Below are positions 23,635 through 37,897 of a DNA stretch of 64,000 nt, one piece after another. Under the pieces are notes generated by a model, which saw nothing but the letters and a program-made list of their open reading frames with translations, ran no database searches and was not told the origin of the DNA. The position numbers and the translations under genes are program-made. The first letter of the stretch is position 1, and every line of letters begins with the position of its first letter. Source of the stretch: Bondarzewia mesenterica (lineage: Eukaryota; Basidiomycota; Agaricomycetes; Russulales; Bondarzewiaceae); the NCBI GenBank assembly GCA_004802705.1, contig SGPL01000026.1, forward strand, positions 52,834 through 116,833. Direction: 5' to 3'.

Positions 23635-26192
23635 ACCCTCAAAACACGGCGACGTCCCTCCCACCGTCCCGTACCCATCGCGAACATGGCATCCTCCTCT
23701 TCATCACTCGAGTGCATATTTCCATCAGCAAAATGTATCACCATACACGTCTGTCGTCGACAACATCAGTCTCGCGCAATCTTCTGTCTCTGCAATCCTC
23801 ATCATCCATGCATCCTCTCTTTTGCACTGTCTCGTCCCGTTCATCCACCATCACTAGCTTCGACCGGAGGCGCATCTCCCGCACACAAGGCAGCGAGGTA
23901 TGTCGGTTGTAGGTTCTCCCTCGCCGTACATTCCCAAACCTTTGTTCACGATGTACAACCAATGGACTCCTGTCGGATTCTCTCGCAATCTCTTCGTCTT
24001 CCTGTCGTGTAGGGCCAGCGATCCCCAACGCACAATCTTCATCACTCATTCTGCGTTCCTCTTTTTCCTCTGTCTCTCTGTCTTTTTCTTTTTCTCTCTC
24101 ATATGCAAACCTCGTTATCACACAATCATTCCCTTATTTCCCTTAGTTCCCTCAAGCGGTGAAGTCGACAGCCTAACAGCATTTTACCCCGTTTCTCCCT
24201 TTAGTTCACCCCCTCCCCCTTTCGACCACTTTATTTTATTCTTCATTTTACCATACCTATATCACCCTTCACTACTGTTCGGCCGCACGTCCACGACATG
24301 TCGGCTTATCATATTCCTTTGTTATTCTCCATCCAACATCATCCGAATACCCCCCTCCCCCAATCATCGACTTCTATTCTTCCCTTCGCGCACTGTCTCA
24401 TATTTCACATCGTCCTGTTGCCACACCCGTCTTTTCCGACTCTTTCACATTCACTGTCGTCCTTACATCACTGGCCTGAAGGGCTGCCAACCGTCATCTC
24501 CTCCCGCAGAGTAGTAGTGTGTGTCAGCTGTTACAATTGAACAAGGGGTCCCCTGAATCGCATTATCCAATTTCTCAGACTCGCTCAGAGCGACAAGGTC
24601 CGGACGTGTGGGATGAGTCTGATCTGGGAGAGTCATGGGCGGGGCCGTCGGGGGGACCGGATGCGGGGGGGAGGTAGGTTTGTCTACGGCGGCAGGGTGC
24701 GCTATGAACTCGACACTCGATCGGTGGGTGAGGACAGTTGGCGGGCGCGCGCCGATACCGAAGGTCTGGGATGCGGTGCTTCCATTCCAAGAGCGATTGC
24801 TTCAAGCCGGCTTCCGCCAATCGCCATCGCCGTGAGTATCGTAGCACGGACAAGGTCTAGCTAGGTGAGTTCGGTTGGAATCACTCATTTATTGCGGGGA
24901 AACCTCTGGAAATCTGCAATCGCTACTAGAGGCTACTAGTGGGTTCAATGGTGTGTAGGATGCGGCATAGGCACTGATTGACTTGGAATTTCTGAGAAAT
25001 CAGGTACGTGCGCGCGCATGCATATTGCATATCGCTAGAGCCCGCGAGCTCGCGATGGACCATGGGTATGACGAGGACGTGGGAGGGTTCGCATGCTTTT
25101 GCAGTCCTTAAGGTTCTCGCTGCTTTTTGATGGAGCGGTGTGCCATCTGACCCCCCTTTGACGCGNNCGCGTCGGTTATTAACTCGGTGGTGAGTTGGAC
25201 GTCCACTTTTACTTATCTCTCNTCTTTGCGTGCGCGCCATCATGAANGTAAGCGCTCGTTGCTGCGATAAGTATGGCATGATTTTGTAGGTATGTACCTT
25301 GTCGAGCGAGGCCTGCAGTGCCCCTTCGAACACCCGCCGCCGCTCGCGCTCGGCGAGATCACNTCTNCGCCATTCNTCGCCCACCCCTCAATATGGGATG
25401 GTTTTCTGGAGAGAACACGCAGTGCCCACCCACGCGCGGGCTCGCGGACAGCCAAGGACTTTACAGGACTCTNACTTCCTTACTAATTTGGTCGCAGCTC
25501 CGGATGTCGATATTCAATCTTCAATTCCGTCCGTCGTTCCATCGTAAGTATTCGTTGCCACCGTGCTAAGCAATCACTGGATCAGGCCGGCTGGGCGTGA
25601 GTTCGAGAGGCCCCAAGCTTGTACTAGCGCGACGCACATAGGGACAATCAGCGCGAGCTGCGCATCGCGCGTTCCCTGACTCCTCGGACCACCGGGGATG
25701 AATTCGGACTCAGAGAACGCGCGAAGCGGAAGCTGGAGAAGTGACATTGCTATTGGGCGTGCGACAGAAGATCAGGTTCGCGACCGTTGATTACATGGAC
25801 GCGTGATTTCGAGTGCGTCCGGGCTGGATCGTACATCAGAAACCGACTACTTTACATATTGTATATGCGTTCTTGATCGGGTGAGCGCCAACAGTGGCTA
25901 TTATACCCCACTTAATGCCATTACTTACGCTCACGCGGATCGCTCTCACGGGCTCTCATGGCAGGCTGACTGATATTTTAGAGCATAGCGTACAGATTAT
26001 GCAGGGTTACATACGTGCTCCCAACTTCTCTTACTTACATTCGTACCACCCTTGACACATGCGCACGATGCCCCTCGATCCGCGACGTCGACGTCGACGT
26101 CCCACGACACATCTGCAGCAGCCGTTACAGTAATAATGACGCGAGAGGGGGGAGAAGGGGGACTGGAGCAAGACCGACACAACGTCACCTCA
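23635..26192. other. 2.6 kb gap, no gene recognised
   Basis: From 23.6 to 24.5 kb the plus strand is strongly C/T-rich and looks like a long 3' UTR or flank of the cyclin. From 24.5 to 26.2 kb the sequence is of mixed composition with N calls around 25.17, 25.22, 25.25, 25.37 and 25.47 kb. The open frames here are short and lack motifs. Confidence 0.5.
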
Positions 26193-28195
26193 TTACTCGA
26201 GAACCCATTGTTCCCCGCTCTTCTTGATCCCCACGGCCCTCTTCTCGTCGAGACTGATGCGTCCCGCATTGAGAATGGCGGTGGTGAGCACGGTGTTGGC
26301 GATCGTGGGCAGACCGTGCTTGTCAAACTCGCCGGGCTCGGCTTGTTTCGCATTGACGCTCCGCGCGGCGTCGATGAATTTCTCGATCGAGACGTAACCG
26401 TAGCCGCGCTGTCCGTCAAAGTGCCCGCTCTCGGATGGGGAGTACTTCATGCTGCACCACCAGAAGGGGAGTCAAATACATGGTGCGCAGTAGGGTGAAC
26501 GAGGATGAGGGGACCCACTAGAATGGGTTGTACCACGTTTTCCCGGTCTCGTCGACCGTGACGTCGTACCCGCGATGAGCTTGGTCGACGTTGATTTCGC
26601 CCTTATCGCACAGATAGTCGCGTCAGAGTCACTCAACGCGCGCACAGCATGTGCTCGGTATCATCAATTCATTGACCGCACCTTTTCTCCCATGTAGTAC
26701 CAGTGCTGCGCGGAATGCACGCCCGACTTGAGCGGCGCGGTCCACGACGCGGTATACACCGCCGTGCCCTTGTGCTTTGGGCTCGTGATCGATTGCCAGT
26801 CGACGAGGAGCGTGATCGTGTCTTCCGTTTGAGGAACACAATTGTATGGCTCGCTTGTCGCAATACCCGTCGCGGCACTTGCAACGACGCGCGTGGGGAT
26901 GGCCTTGTCCTGGAGGATCCAGCAGCAGATGTCAATGTGGTGGGAAGAGAGGTAGTAGCTTGTCGTAAAGTCAGTCATTAGCTGATATGAATAAAAGGAC
27001 TGTTTTAGATATCCACCTGATGTCAGAGTCCTTCCCTGCCCATGCACGGAATGTCTCGAGCTGACTCTTCGGCTGACTCATCCATGCGCTGAAAAAGTTG
27101 AACTCTCCAAGCGTGGCTGCGCGCGCGCGCGCATCACTGTACACGGGGTCGAACCTGTATTTTTGGAAATGTGATAAGCAGGAAAGATTACCGAAAAACT
27201 AAACTCAAACCCACCGTTTGTGATGCTCGACGAAGCAGACCACATCATTTTTCTTTGCAAGCTCTACAAGGTCTAGATGATGCGAAAGGAGCTGCGTCGC
27301 TGGTTTTGTGACGAGAACATGCAACTTGTGCTCGAGCGCGTATTTGGCGATGGGATAATGGGTACCTGAGAAACCATTCGAATCAAAAATATCCAAATGT
27401 CGTAGGAATCTTCTTACTGTCTGGGGTAAAGATAATGACTGCGTCTCCGGGAGAAAGCCCATCAATTGCTGTCTTGTCTGAGCGGTAGCATTATAGCATT
27501 CATGTGTATGATTGGTATGATAAATGAAGAGGTTGGGTGTACTGACAAGCCTCTGGATTTGTCACTTTCTCTTCCGGGAAGCTGTCAAATCTGCGAGATG
27601 AAATGAGATATCGGAAGGGGGGAGGCAGAAGGGAAGCTGCTTGGGCGCACGAGAGGTCCATGTCTTTGTAAACCAAGCCGATTTTCTCGTGCAAGTGCTG
27701 ACGGATGGCTGGAAACTTGCTTCCGCTGACGCTCACCATACCGAGCTTGTCCACCTGACAGATACGCCTCGGAATTTGAGCGGCCGGAAAGTTGAGTATC
27801 GTTTAATGACTCCTACCTTGCCTAATCTGCGAAGGTCAAACAAAGTCAGGCCGACGACCTGTTGTTCCGTTCAGATATTAGAAAAATGGAAGATGATGAA
27901 GAATAATCACGCCGATCTGGCAAGACAGATCAGTATCTGCGCACTTTGCATGTTATGCAATGCATTTCAACTCACCTTCTTGTCTGACTTGGATGCGCCC
28001 GATCCTGTCCATCCCGTGGTGTACTCTCCCTACGAAGCACATACCAACATCAAATTCAATCAGAACTAGATTCGCTTCGTTGTCTGGCACTCACAGCGCC
28101 ACCTGCGATTTCATGTCAATTGCCTGTCACTTGCGATTTGAGGATACTCATCACTTACACATCAGGACGTTCAGCTTTTTCAGATCTCCAGACAT
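26193..28195 (-). CDS. Gfo/Idh/MocA-type NAD(P)-binding oxidoreductase
   Basis: The protein opens [12 protein letters not shown]. It continues, across an 8-nt micro-exon (28095-28102), into [14 protein letters not shown], a glycine-rich dinucleotide-binding loop. Later landmarks are [40 protein letters not shown] and FVEHHKRW. The C-terminal half has [20 protein letters not shown], with the paired His usual near the active site of this fold, and ends [10 protein letters not shown]. These features fit a sugar-type or related NAD(P)-dependent dehydrogenase; the substrate cannot be told. At least eight short introns are needed. I checked exons 1-3 base by base and the others by family resemblance. 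The lysine of the usual EKP motif appears as TKP. Confidence 0.8.
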
Positions 28196-29311
28196 GGTGT
28201 TATGTTTCAGGATGCAGGTAGATAGGCAACAAAGCTATCAGCGGGAAAGAGTAGCTCATCGCAGCCATCTTGGTCTTTAAGTAGCTCAAAGATGTACGGT
28301 CGCGGAAGCTGGCCCGCTGTGGAACGGGCGTGACGGTCCGCGCGCGTGAGGCGGTCCGGTGCATCCCGCCAGTTGCACTGGCTAATTCAACCAATGGTCC
28401 TTGTCTTCACCTCTTCTTTTCTTGATGCATCTAGCTCAACCTGCATGAGCTCTCAAACTTCCTCGCCAGGATTCATGTGGAGGCTGACAACAGAACTCCT
28501 CGGCGGAAATGCAGACCTACATTAACGTGCTTGTGAACTCTAACTCAAACAATGATACATAAATAGGATCCACAAAGTTCGCTTCCATCTTAACACCCTA
28601 CCATCGCCAGCGCGTGCGGAATTCTTGCTTCTTAGAGGAAATGAATCATGGTCCATGAAGGGACTGGTGCATGTGGTCTCACCTTCTCAATACCACGGGT
28701 CCTGAGTCCACTGTCGTCAACTAGCGAATTTATATGTATGTGGTATGCGTTTCGCCGATGCCCTTGTACCCAAAAAGCGGCGTTGGTCAGAAGATCTGCG
28801 CCTCTGGCCTTATTCCGCGCGAAGTAAAACTTCAGGCACTGTTTATTGTTGTCGATGTGGCCTGCAATCAAAATTCCTGTCCTCTTCTTACTCCGCTGCA
28901 ACGTATGTTCGTGGATGGATTTACTATGCACCATACATAGCTACCAGCGCCCTGCTCGAAGCTATCAGTTACGCTCCATAGTACTTAGGCGCTCAGTGCT
29001 CACCGCGGCTCGCATACACTGTGACGACAAGAGTTTTGAAGGATTGACAGAAGGCGGATCCCGAGGTACGAAGGTTGACGACATCCCAGGGATCCTTCGA
29101 TGGGCATACCAGTGATACCGTGGGCGTCGTGAGCAGTACATATGAGAGGAGTACTATGAGAGCAAAGCATATTAATCTGGTGAGTATTTGACTTGTGTCA
29201 ATGTCGAGTTGATGAGAAAGGTGGTGTGGTGCCGGCAGGCTAGCGTTTATGCAGAGCGTTACTCATCTCGGTGACGTCAATTGGGGCGTGTTTTAGAGCG
29301 CAGGCTGCAGG
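28196..29311. other. Intergenic region between divergent genes
   Basis: About 1.1 kb separate the minus-strand oxidoreductase from the plus-strand unknown gene. Open frames of up to about 100 codons exist on both strands, but none shows a known motif or a plausible exon chain. It should contain both promoters. Confidence 0.5.
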
Positions 29312-31968
29312 ATGGTGACTTGTTCGCGGCCAACGTTGCTTTCGGTCCTCCACCGACCATCCCAAATCATGGCAAAGTTGCCAGCACATACTATCTCCCC
29401 CTCAACATCCGACCCTGCCTTTGTCCCTCGACGCGAATTCATTCGTGACGAACGGGCACCCTCCACGTTTTCCATTCTCGCTCTCTCTGGCTCCGCTCTG
29501 ATCAGAGTTTTTAACTTTCCAGCCTCGCTCATAGCAGCCCTCCGCAGATACTTCGACCAGCATCGACTTGTCATCTCGTTTCGCGAGGACGTTACGCACA
29601 ATCTTTGCGAGTATGGACTTGACGGAAAACCATGGGCAAGTCCGAAGAGCACTTTCACCGAGAAGCTCATAGTCAGCATCATAGCCGTTCTCTACCAGAA
29701 TGGCTTTGAATTCCTGTCCACTATTGATTACGGTCGAGAGCAGGATGATCGTCTTGTCATGGCCTTCTCAAAGCCAAGTAGTGCTCCTCGCCCCCTGTCC
29801 CCGACAGCATCGCCTTTTCCCCCACCGTCGTCCACCCTCAGTCACAATTCTTCAGTCACATCTCCGCTGAAAGTTCCATTTGCAATCTCCTTTCCAAATG
29901 CGACGACACTGCGTGTGATCTCAGCTCCACTGCATTGCACACCAGCTATCTTACAAACAGTGCGAGGTGCATGGCCGCGTGGGGTTGTCTCGGAAAAGAA
30001 AGTAGGAGACACGGTCTACGAATTTAAGCTGAGGGGATACGGATGTATGCCTGCCGGTTATTTCGCTATCTACCCTGCTAATTTTGTGAATCTATATATG
30101 TTCCAGGGTTCCAAGAGGATACATTTGCAATCGATTCTCTGCACCAAGTTCTCGCTCTTCTCGGCTCCCTAGACCTGTATGGCTTCACACTTCTTTGCTC
30201 GTTGTCTTTAGCGAATCGGTCCCGCGTCAAAGACTTGTGGATATTCACCGGCATCTCCCTTGAACCTACCACAGAGTCACACTCTCCCAGCCCTGATCTC
30301 TTCAAGAGCGAAAGCCGCAGAGCGGCGACGCCCGACGAATTCGCTCCGACTTCAGGGCACGGGAGGTATAGCACCTCCCCGACTCCTGGGCACCCTGCCC
30401 ATCCTGATGGTCATTCTCACGTGCGTGGGGCCACAGACAATGGGCCTGCCCACCATGTCGGTCAGCCCTCACCACTTTCTCCCAGCCACGTCCTTCGGAA
30501 AGCGGCTCCGCGTGCGCAGTTGCCTGTCGCAGTGGCCAAATTGAATGGCTCGCAGGATAACCTTCCCACTAAACCTGTTCTCGGAGCTCCCCCACGCGCC
30601 GAAGAGGAGCTCGTACGTGTGCCGTTACCTAGCACTGTTGACATGACGGGTGTCGGTGCTGGTGGGTCGCAGGCTAAGCGACTGTTAGCGCGGAGAGAAG
30701 ACTTTCATCGTGTAGGGCATCACACTCCCGAGCCTACCCCGACAGTGTTCTATACTACCATTTCTCCACGAATCCCCCACTTTCACCAAACTACTGAGCA
30801 TGAGAACGAAAACACATCGCCGGCTGGTAGCGGTGCGCGTGCGTCTCGTCCTCATCTTGCAGCACAGAAACGGGTTTCCGAGCAGCCTGTTATTCCCACT
30901 GCGCCATCGCATCTCCCTCCCGCTACGGCCGTTCAATCCAAACCCTCTACGGGTTCGAATGCTTCCACAGTAACCCCGCCTCTACTTAGTCCAGGAGTGT
31001 TCCGTGACTCAGCGTTTAGTACCAGCACGGGACAGACGTATGAGATACCGATCACATGGACGGGTGTAGAGCAAGGCAAGGGCGCCAAAGACCGGTCAAC
31101 GCGCGATTTGACGTTGCCTGGTGGACTGAAAAGTCCGGCAAAGGAAATAGGGCGCGAGGAAGTTGAACACAGAGTTGATGACCACGACCACACTCATAAC
31201 GACCTGAGAATTCCAGAATTTGGGACAAGGAAGGATGATGAGAGAGCTGTGAAGCATCGGGTCAAGGTTTCGGAGCCTGAGCTCGTGCGACAAGAACACG
31301 AACGGAAGAGTGAGTCGCCATCGCACGGAGTTGTGCCGCGGAGACAGAAGAGGCCAGAAAGCGCACCCCTAGAGGGTATGAGAGCGAAGGAAAGGGGCAG
31401 CGGAGGACAGAAACCTGAGGGCTGGGTGCTCGTGAATATCGGCCAGACTGGTGCCCCTAATAGCCCGAGCGCTCGTTCAGGCTTGGTAACCTCGCGGCCC
31501 TCGCGTGCAGCACGCAGTGCATCGGATCCGTCGCTCTCACGATCCGTGCTCAGGCTGGATGGGAATGCCAACAGGAGCACACACCGAATCCGTGCGGACA
31601 GCGCGACACCTCCAAACATGACACCCGCTGCGAAGGCTATCGTCATCATCGACGCTGTCGAGGCAAAGAAGGGCAAGGGCAAGGGATCCCACGCCGACGA
31701 TGCATCGCAACCCCATGCCTCTTCGAGCCTTGGACGGCTATTCGCACACGGCAAACAAAATCCTTCGGGAAAGATGCGCAAGCGTCCACCGCCGTCACTT
31801 TTGGCGTCTTCGACTACCTTTACGAACGACGAGATGGGCAAGACGAAGAATTTGGAGCAGGAGGAGAGCCCAGAGAGAAAGAGAGTGGGTTTAAAGGAGC
31901 GCTGGCGTCGGATAGGCACCGTAGAGGCATCAAGAGCTGCACATCGTGTTTCCGTCGATGGAGCGTGA
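29312..31968 (+). CDS. Large basidiomycete protein of unknown function
   Basis: Two exons (29312-30044 and 30107-31968) join in frame to 864 residues. The intron falls inside LRGYGWFQED. The first about 330 residues look folded. They hold two similar halves: one around FSILALSGSALIRVFNFPAS and NGFEFLSTIDYGREQDD, the second around LRVISAPLHCTPAILQTVRG and LGSLDLYGFTLLCSLSL, then DLWIFTG. This suggests a duplicated domain, which I recall only as a conserved agaricomycete hypothetical. The remaining about 530 residues are low-complexity and disordered, rich in Ser, Pro, Arg and Lys, with basic patches. The start could also be the second ATG at 29369. I cannot give a function. Gene structure is firm, identity open. 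Confidence 0.75.
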
Positions 31969-32600
31969 GCCCACGCGTTGTTAGCGCATTTTGTGGGCAG
32001 GTATGTATTGGCTTTCGTTTTTATTATCGTGACTGGATGACTCCCCCCCCCTTGTTCTCAACTATGAATGTCCGTCTCCATTCTCCTTCCAATCCCATCT
32101 ATGAGATGGCTCACATGTATCTTCTCGATTCAGTTTCTTTCATGCTTACTCTCCATGTGTATCATTTACCTCGGGATGATTATTTAGCGCCTATACCCTC
32201 TCCCCATCAGTACAATCACTAGTCTCCGCGGTGTACTCGTGTCATGATCTTTTGTGCTTACTTTCGTGATGTTGCGCAGAGTTTCGAACAGTTTTCATTG
32301 TATTTCTATCATAGAGGTTTGGATACGACTTGGTACTCTACAACTGTAAAAAAAAATCGTACTAGTAATTGAAGATGTTCGTTGTTCAGAAGGAACGAAA
32401 CTCGATGTTGCAGTGACTTACCACGCGTGTTCGTTAATGAAGTTGGATCTGCTGACAGACTATCGATGAATCCTTTATGCGCGGAAAGATGAAAGGACAC
32501 ATGAACTGATAAAAAGATATTTCATTATCGGCATCCGTAATGCGAACTAAGTCTACAAAAAGAATTGAGGGTGGAAGGGGAACGAAGCAACGACGAGGTG
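31969..32600. other. Convergent intergenic region
   Basis: About 630 bp between two convergent genes, AT-rich with T and A runs. It probably holds both 3' UTRs. No coding signal is seen. Confidence 0.5.
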
Positions 32601-33667
32601 TCAACGTCGCTTCTTGTGACCACTCCGATTCTTTGCGGTATTCGACGCGGAATTGGGTTGTCTATTGGTTGCTGTTGTGACAGCTGTGCGGGGTTCTTCG
32701 CCGCTCAAGAGGGCGGAAAAGCTGACAGACGGTGGACGGGGTGAGTGAATGCCGTCGCGTGCGATAGGGTGGTACATACCCTGATTTAAGATCCCCATTC
32801 TGTAGCGAGCTTTGGAGGCTGGCCATCTTTACCTGGTTCTCTTTGAACTCCTGCACCATCTCTGGGTCCATGTTTTTCTGTAGAGGGCGTGAGTAGGTGG
32901 CAATTCAATCTGAGGGTGGCTGAGTAAAGAAAGGGAGGCGAACGTACCATGAGATATGGCATCGCGAGCATCATCACGCCGGCAAAGACCATCATGAGCA
33001 TCATCGGATTTTGGAACATGCCAATCAGATTGAAGGATTGAGGTGGGACGAAGTAGGCGTTCTGACCGCGAGAACCGAGAGTGATAGGGTAAGGAAGTTT
33101 TACGGGCGAGCGGGGGTTGAGAGGGGTCCCTGGAATGTAGGGTCGAATTTCGGGCGGCGAGGGTGGGGCGGCGACATCGACGCGTAGCTATGAGGCCATG
33201 AAGCATGGTCAGACGAGGATGCAGGACATGAAGAAGCAAGAAAATACCTGTTCAAATTGATAGTTATGTGAGATAACGGAAAGGACATACGTCCCTGGCT
33301 CTACATCTGGACTGAAGAGATAGGACGAATGAGAAGGAAAACAGAGTAGGGAGGAACGTGTGCGTACATGATGAAATGACCGTTCCTTGTCACACTCCCT
33401 GTTGCCACTGCATCATCAAGCACTACTGTCGCAGAACCCAATGCCGACGAATCTGATCTCACATCGATAGTCAGCACTCTCTGCAAGATGCTTACACGTG
33501 AATCACACACTTGGACAATGCTCGTTCCACTGTATTCTGCCGGTCAAGTCAATAGCAAGCACCGAGTAGCATGTACTAGCACAGTGTATCGCCTTAGAAA
33601 GCGCGGAAAATATGGATGCAGAATAATATTACCTTAGAAGGGCCAGCACTGTTGTGAGACGCGTCAT
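32601..33667 (-). CDS. EMC7: ER membrane protein complex subunit 7 (EMC7)
   Basis: EMC7 is a single-pass subunit of the ER membrane complex that inserts tail-anchored and multi-pass proteins. The N-terminus splices to MTRLTTVLALLSTCYSVLA, a clear signal peptide. It is followed by IDLTGRIQWNEHCP and, after a 56-nt intron with a CTGAC branch site, SSALGSATVVLDDAVATGS and VTRNGHF. The lumenal beta-sandwich goes on with GTYVLSVISHNYQFEQ and LRVDVAAPPSPPEIRPYIPG, then LPYPITLGSRGQNAYF. A membrane segment follows (NPMMLMMVFAGVMMLAMPYL) and the conserved cytosolic MDPEMVQEFKENQ. The tail is basic and ends GHKKRR. Exons are short and several junctions were placed by family resemblance. It is divergent from Utp23 with 198 bp between start codons. 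Confidence 0.88.
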
Positions 33668-33865
33668 GACAGACCGTGATATGGGAAGGTGTAAGTGTCC
33701 CAATTTGGAAGTGGTTAGAGGCTCTTGGACAACAAAGCCAAATAATGGAATTTGTTTCTCGTAAATCCTGACCGTTTGCTAGGTGCTTGCTTGGATCGAA
33801 TCGCCTGTCCTGAAGACTATCTTTGCTTTCTTTCCTTGTCCTCTCAGAAGAAAATCGTCGTAAAG
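33668..33865. promoter_or_regulatory. Short shared promoter region, EMC7 / Utp23
   Basis: 198 bp between divergent start codons. No TATA box is evident. Promoter role is inferred from position. Confidence 0.5.
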
Positions 33866-35001
33866 ATGCGACAAAAGCGAGCTAAATCATACCGCAAGCT
33901 AATGTCTCTCTACAGCCTCTCATTCGGCTTCCGACAACCCTACCAAGTCCTAGGTTCGTCCATCCTCACGTCCATCTATTAGGTCAACTCATGTAACACG
34001 CGATTTATTAACAGTGGACTCGGAGATGTGCAAAACCGCCGTCTCCCAAAAACTTGACTTCAATAAGCAGCTGGGCATCGTCTTGCAAGGGACGGTCAAG
34101 CCCAGTAAGTCTCTATCTCCTTACCTGTACGGCCGATTGCCAAAGTAACGCTGACGTTCAAGTTCCTCGCTAGTGATCACCCAGTGCTGCATACACGAGC
34201 TCTACTTGCAGGGAAAATCCCTGCAACCCGCTGTTGATCTCGCAAAGACGTTCGAGAGACGAAAATGCAATCATAAGGAGGCAATCCCTGGGGACGACTG
34301 CCTTACAAGCGTGATAGGTGCGCTTTCTACACTTCCTTGCCGTCGAACCCAGAATTCTTATTCTCGATATAGGTGATACGAATAAGCATCGTTATGTCGT
34401 CGCCACTCAGTCGCATCCTCTCCGCGTCAAACTTCGGTCCATTCCAGGCGTGCCCATTCTCCACATCAACCGCTCTGTCATGATCCTTGAACCCCCAAGC
34501 GATACGACTCTCCGCGCGAAGCAGCTCGTACGTCCACCTATTCTCACCTTGCCTTGCCGTGTTTCGCATCATCGATTTGCTCATCTTGTCCTATGTTAGG
34601 CCGAACAGCAGTCTCTTGCTCCCTCCACCTCTGAATCCGCTAAACTGAAAGCCGCGGCCCCGCCACAGCCTGAGCCTCTAAAAAAGAAAAAGAAAGGGCC
34701 GAAGGGCCCCAACCCTCTGAGTGTCAAGAAGAAGAAAACTGTTGAGCAGCCGATACTGGCGAAGGCGAAGACGGACAAGGGCAAGGGGAAGGAGTCGCAA
34801 AAAGGAGCGTCATTTAATAATGTGACAAGACCAGATGCGAAGGATAAGGCCGGCGAGAAGAGAAAACGAGATGATGAGGCTGAAATTGGTGGGGTGCCGA
34901 AACATGCAGATGACCAGGATGTGCGAAAAGAGGGACATAAGAGAAAGCGACGGCGGAAGACTACGAGTCACCCCAGTAGCGAGAACCGGGCAGAGATGTA
35001 G
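33866..35001 (+). CDS. UTP23: rRNA-processing protein Utp23
   Basis: Utp23 is a small-subunit processome factor with a degenerate PIN domain that helps release the snR30 snoRNA in yeast. Five exons fit: 33866-33953, 34015-34104, 34174-34317, 34373-34527 and 34600-35001. They total 879 nt and give 292 residues. The N-terminus MRQKRAKSYRKLMSLYSLSF continues GFRQPYQVLVDSEMC, the family hallmark. PIN-domain landmarks are KPMITQCCIHELY and DTNKHRYVVATQS, then LRSIPGVPILHINRSVMIL. A Cys/His cluster (CCIHEL, RRKCNH, DDCL) matches the zinc site known in Utp23. The last exon is a Lys-rich basic tail with nuclear or nucleolar signals (LKKKKKGPKGPNPLSVKKKK). It is convergent with polyubiquitin, 179 bp apart. 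Confidence 0.93.
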
Positions 35002-35180
35002 CACATTTCATATTGATGGGCTTTGTGTTGCTGAATCTCTCGATTGCTTTGCCCTTACATTTGACAAACTTCCAGTATCACGAAGAGAGTTGGAACGGAA
35101 AAATACAATGACATTGTAATGCATAACAAATGAACATGATAGTACAACAAAACTTCCACTACAGTGCATTGAAGACGAGA

Positions 35181-36798
<1,618 letters not shown>

Positions 36799-36865
36799 CT
36801 ACGATGAGATGACACTGGTGGTTTACGATGAGATGGTACGGACGATAACCCGCTTCTGGGTTTTG

Positions 36866-36873
36866 CTTATATA
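36866..36873 (-). promoter_or_regulatory. TATA box of polyubiquitin
   Basis: The minus strand reads TATATAAG 80 bp upstream of the start codon, the usual spacing for a strongly expressed fungal gene. Assignment is by sequence and position. Confidence 0.6.
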
Positions 36874-37897
36874 CCAAGATGAGTCGGAGCTTGAAAATGA
36901 GGACTGCGGCTGTCCAAGAGGCGGTCCCGTAAGTGGTTGTGACTGAACAAACTACTAGAGCTTACTACGTTGTTCTATTTTCGTCCAGAGGTTTCTGTCA
37001 ACTTGTTAGTACTTTCTCAAGCAGACTCACTGTTGCATACTTCAGGTCAGTTTTGCCTTTTTGTAAGTTATGTTATCGTAAAGAGTAGCGCGGAGATTGA
37101 ATCCATAGCTAAAGCCGACAGTCGCTTTGGGTCGGAGTCATACATAAACTGAGAAAACGAGAGGTCCCTCAAATCTCTATCTCCACATCTCGTGAAGACC
37201 ACCTTTGTGCCGCACATATCTCTCAGACCATCTGACCCAAGATGGGCTATCCTCCACGACGGCCGCGTCGAGTTTTGGGAAATTCCTCCTTCTCCTGGCC
37301 ATTCACGTGACATTGGAACTGCATCACCTGATCGTTGAGACGCGTCGCATTCGCTGGTGAGCCTAACGATAGTTGAATGTCTAATGTCCAATTGATTGTG
37401 AATACAGATTAAGAACGGATAGCTGTACTTACAAGAAAATATGTAGTTTGCAAATCGCAGCCGTGTGCCCTGTTTCCACAGAACTTGCCACTCCAGCTCT
37501 CGCCTCCCACTGGCACATTTTTCTCTCTGCCCAAAGCAGGATAGCATCTTGCCAAGACGTCTTCTGCATTGATCTAGACGACTCCATCTCGGTATACCAT
37601 AGGCGAGTCGATGTGGCGCATGCAGGCAAGAACAAATGACGAATTTCTAAACGCCGATAGCGGCGTTAGCATCTGCACGAACCATACTCTGCTTGCATAC
37701 ATCATCGTATCCCGTCGTTTCATTGGATTACTTCGTGGATTAACTATCTTCAGCAGGATTATTCATCTTGATGCTCAGTCAGCGCGTCCGGGGGTCGGTA
37801 ACCAGTGTATTAAAGCAGCGCGTTCGTTGGATAGGTGTACGCACCACATTCTCTTCCCCCTCACACTGCATTTCGCTTTCTTCGTTCCTTTCGAACT
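36874..37897. other. Intergenic region, polyubiquitin / dehydrogenase
   Basis: About 1 kb between divergent genes. Overlapping frames on both strands around 37.1-37.6 kb (up to 159 codons) show no motif that I recognise and could not be chained into a plausible gene. A decayed gene here cannot be excluded. Confidence 0.45.

Noticed and set aside
37068..37640. Minus-strand frames of up to 159 codons as a possible gene
   Set aside because: No motif, no consistent exon chain, and overlapping plus-strand frames of like quality. Left as an unassigned stretch.
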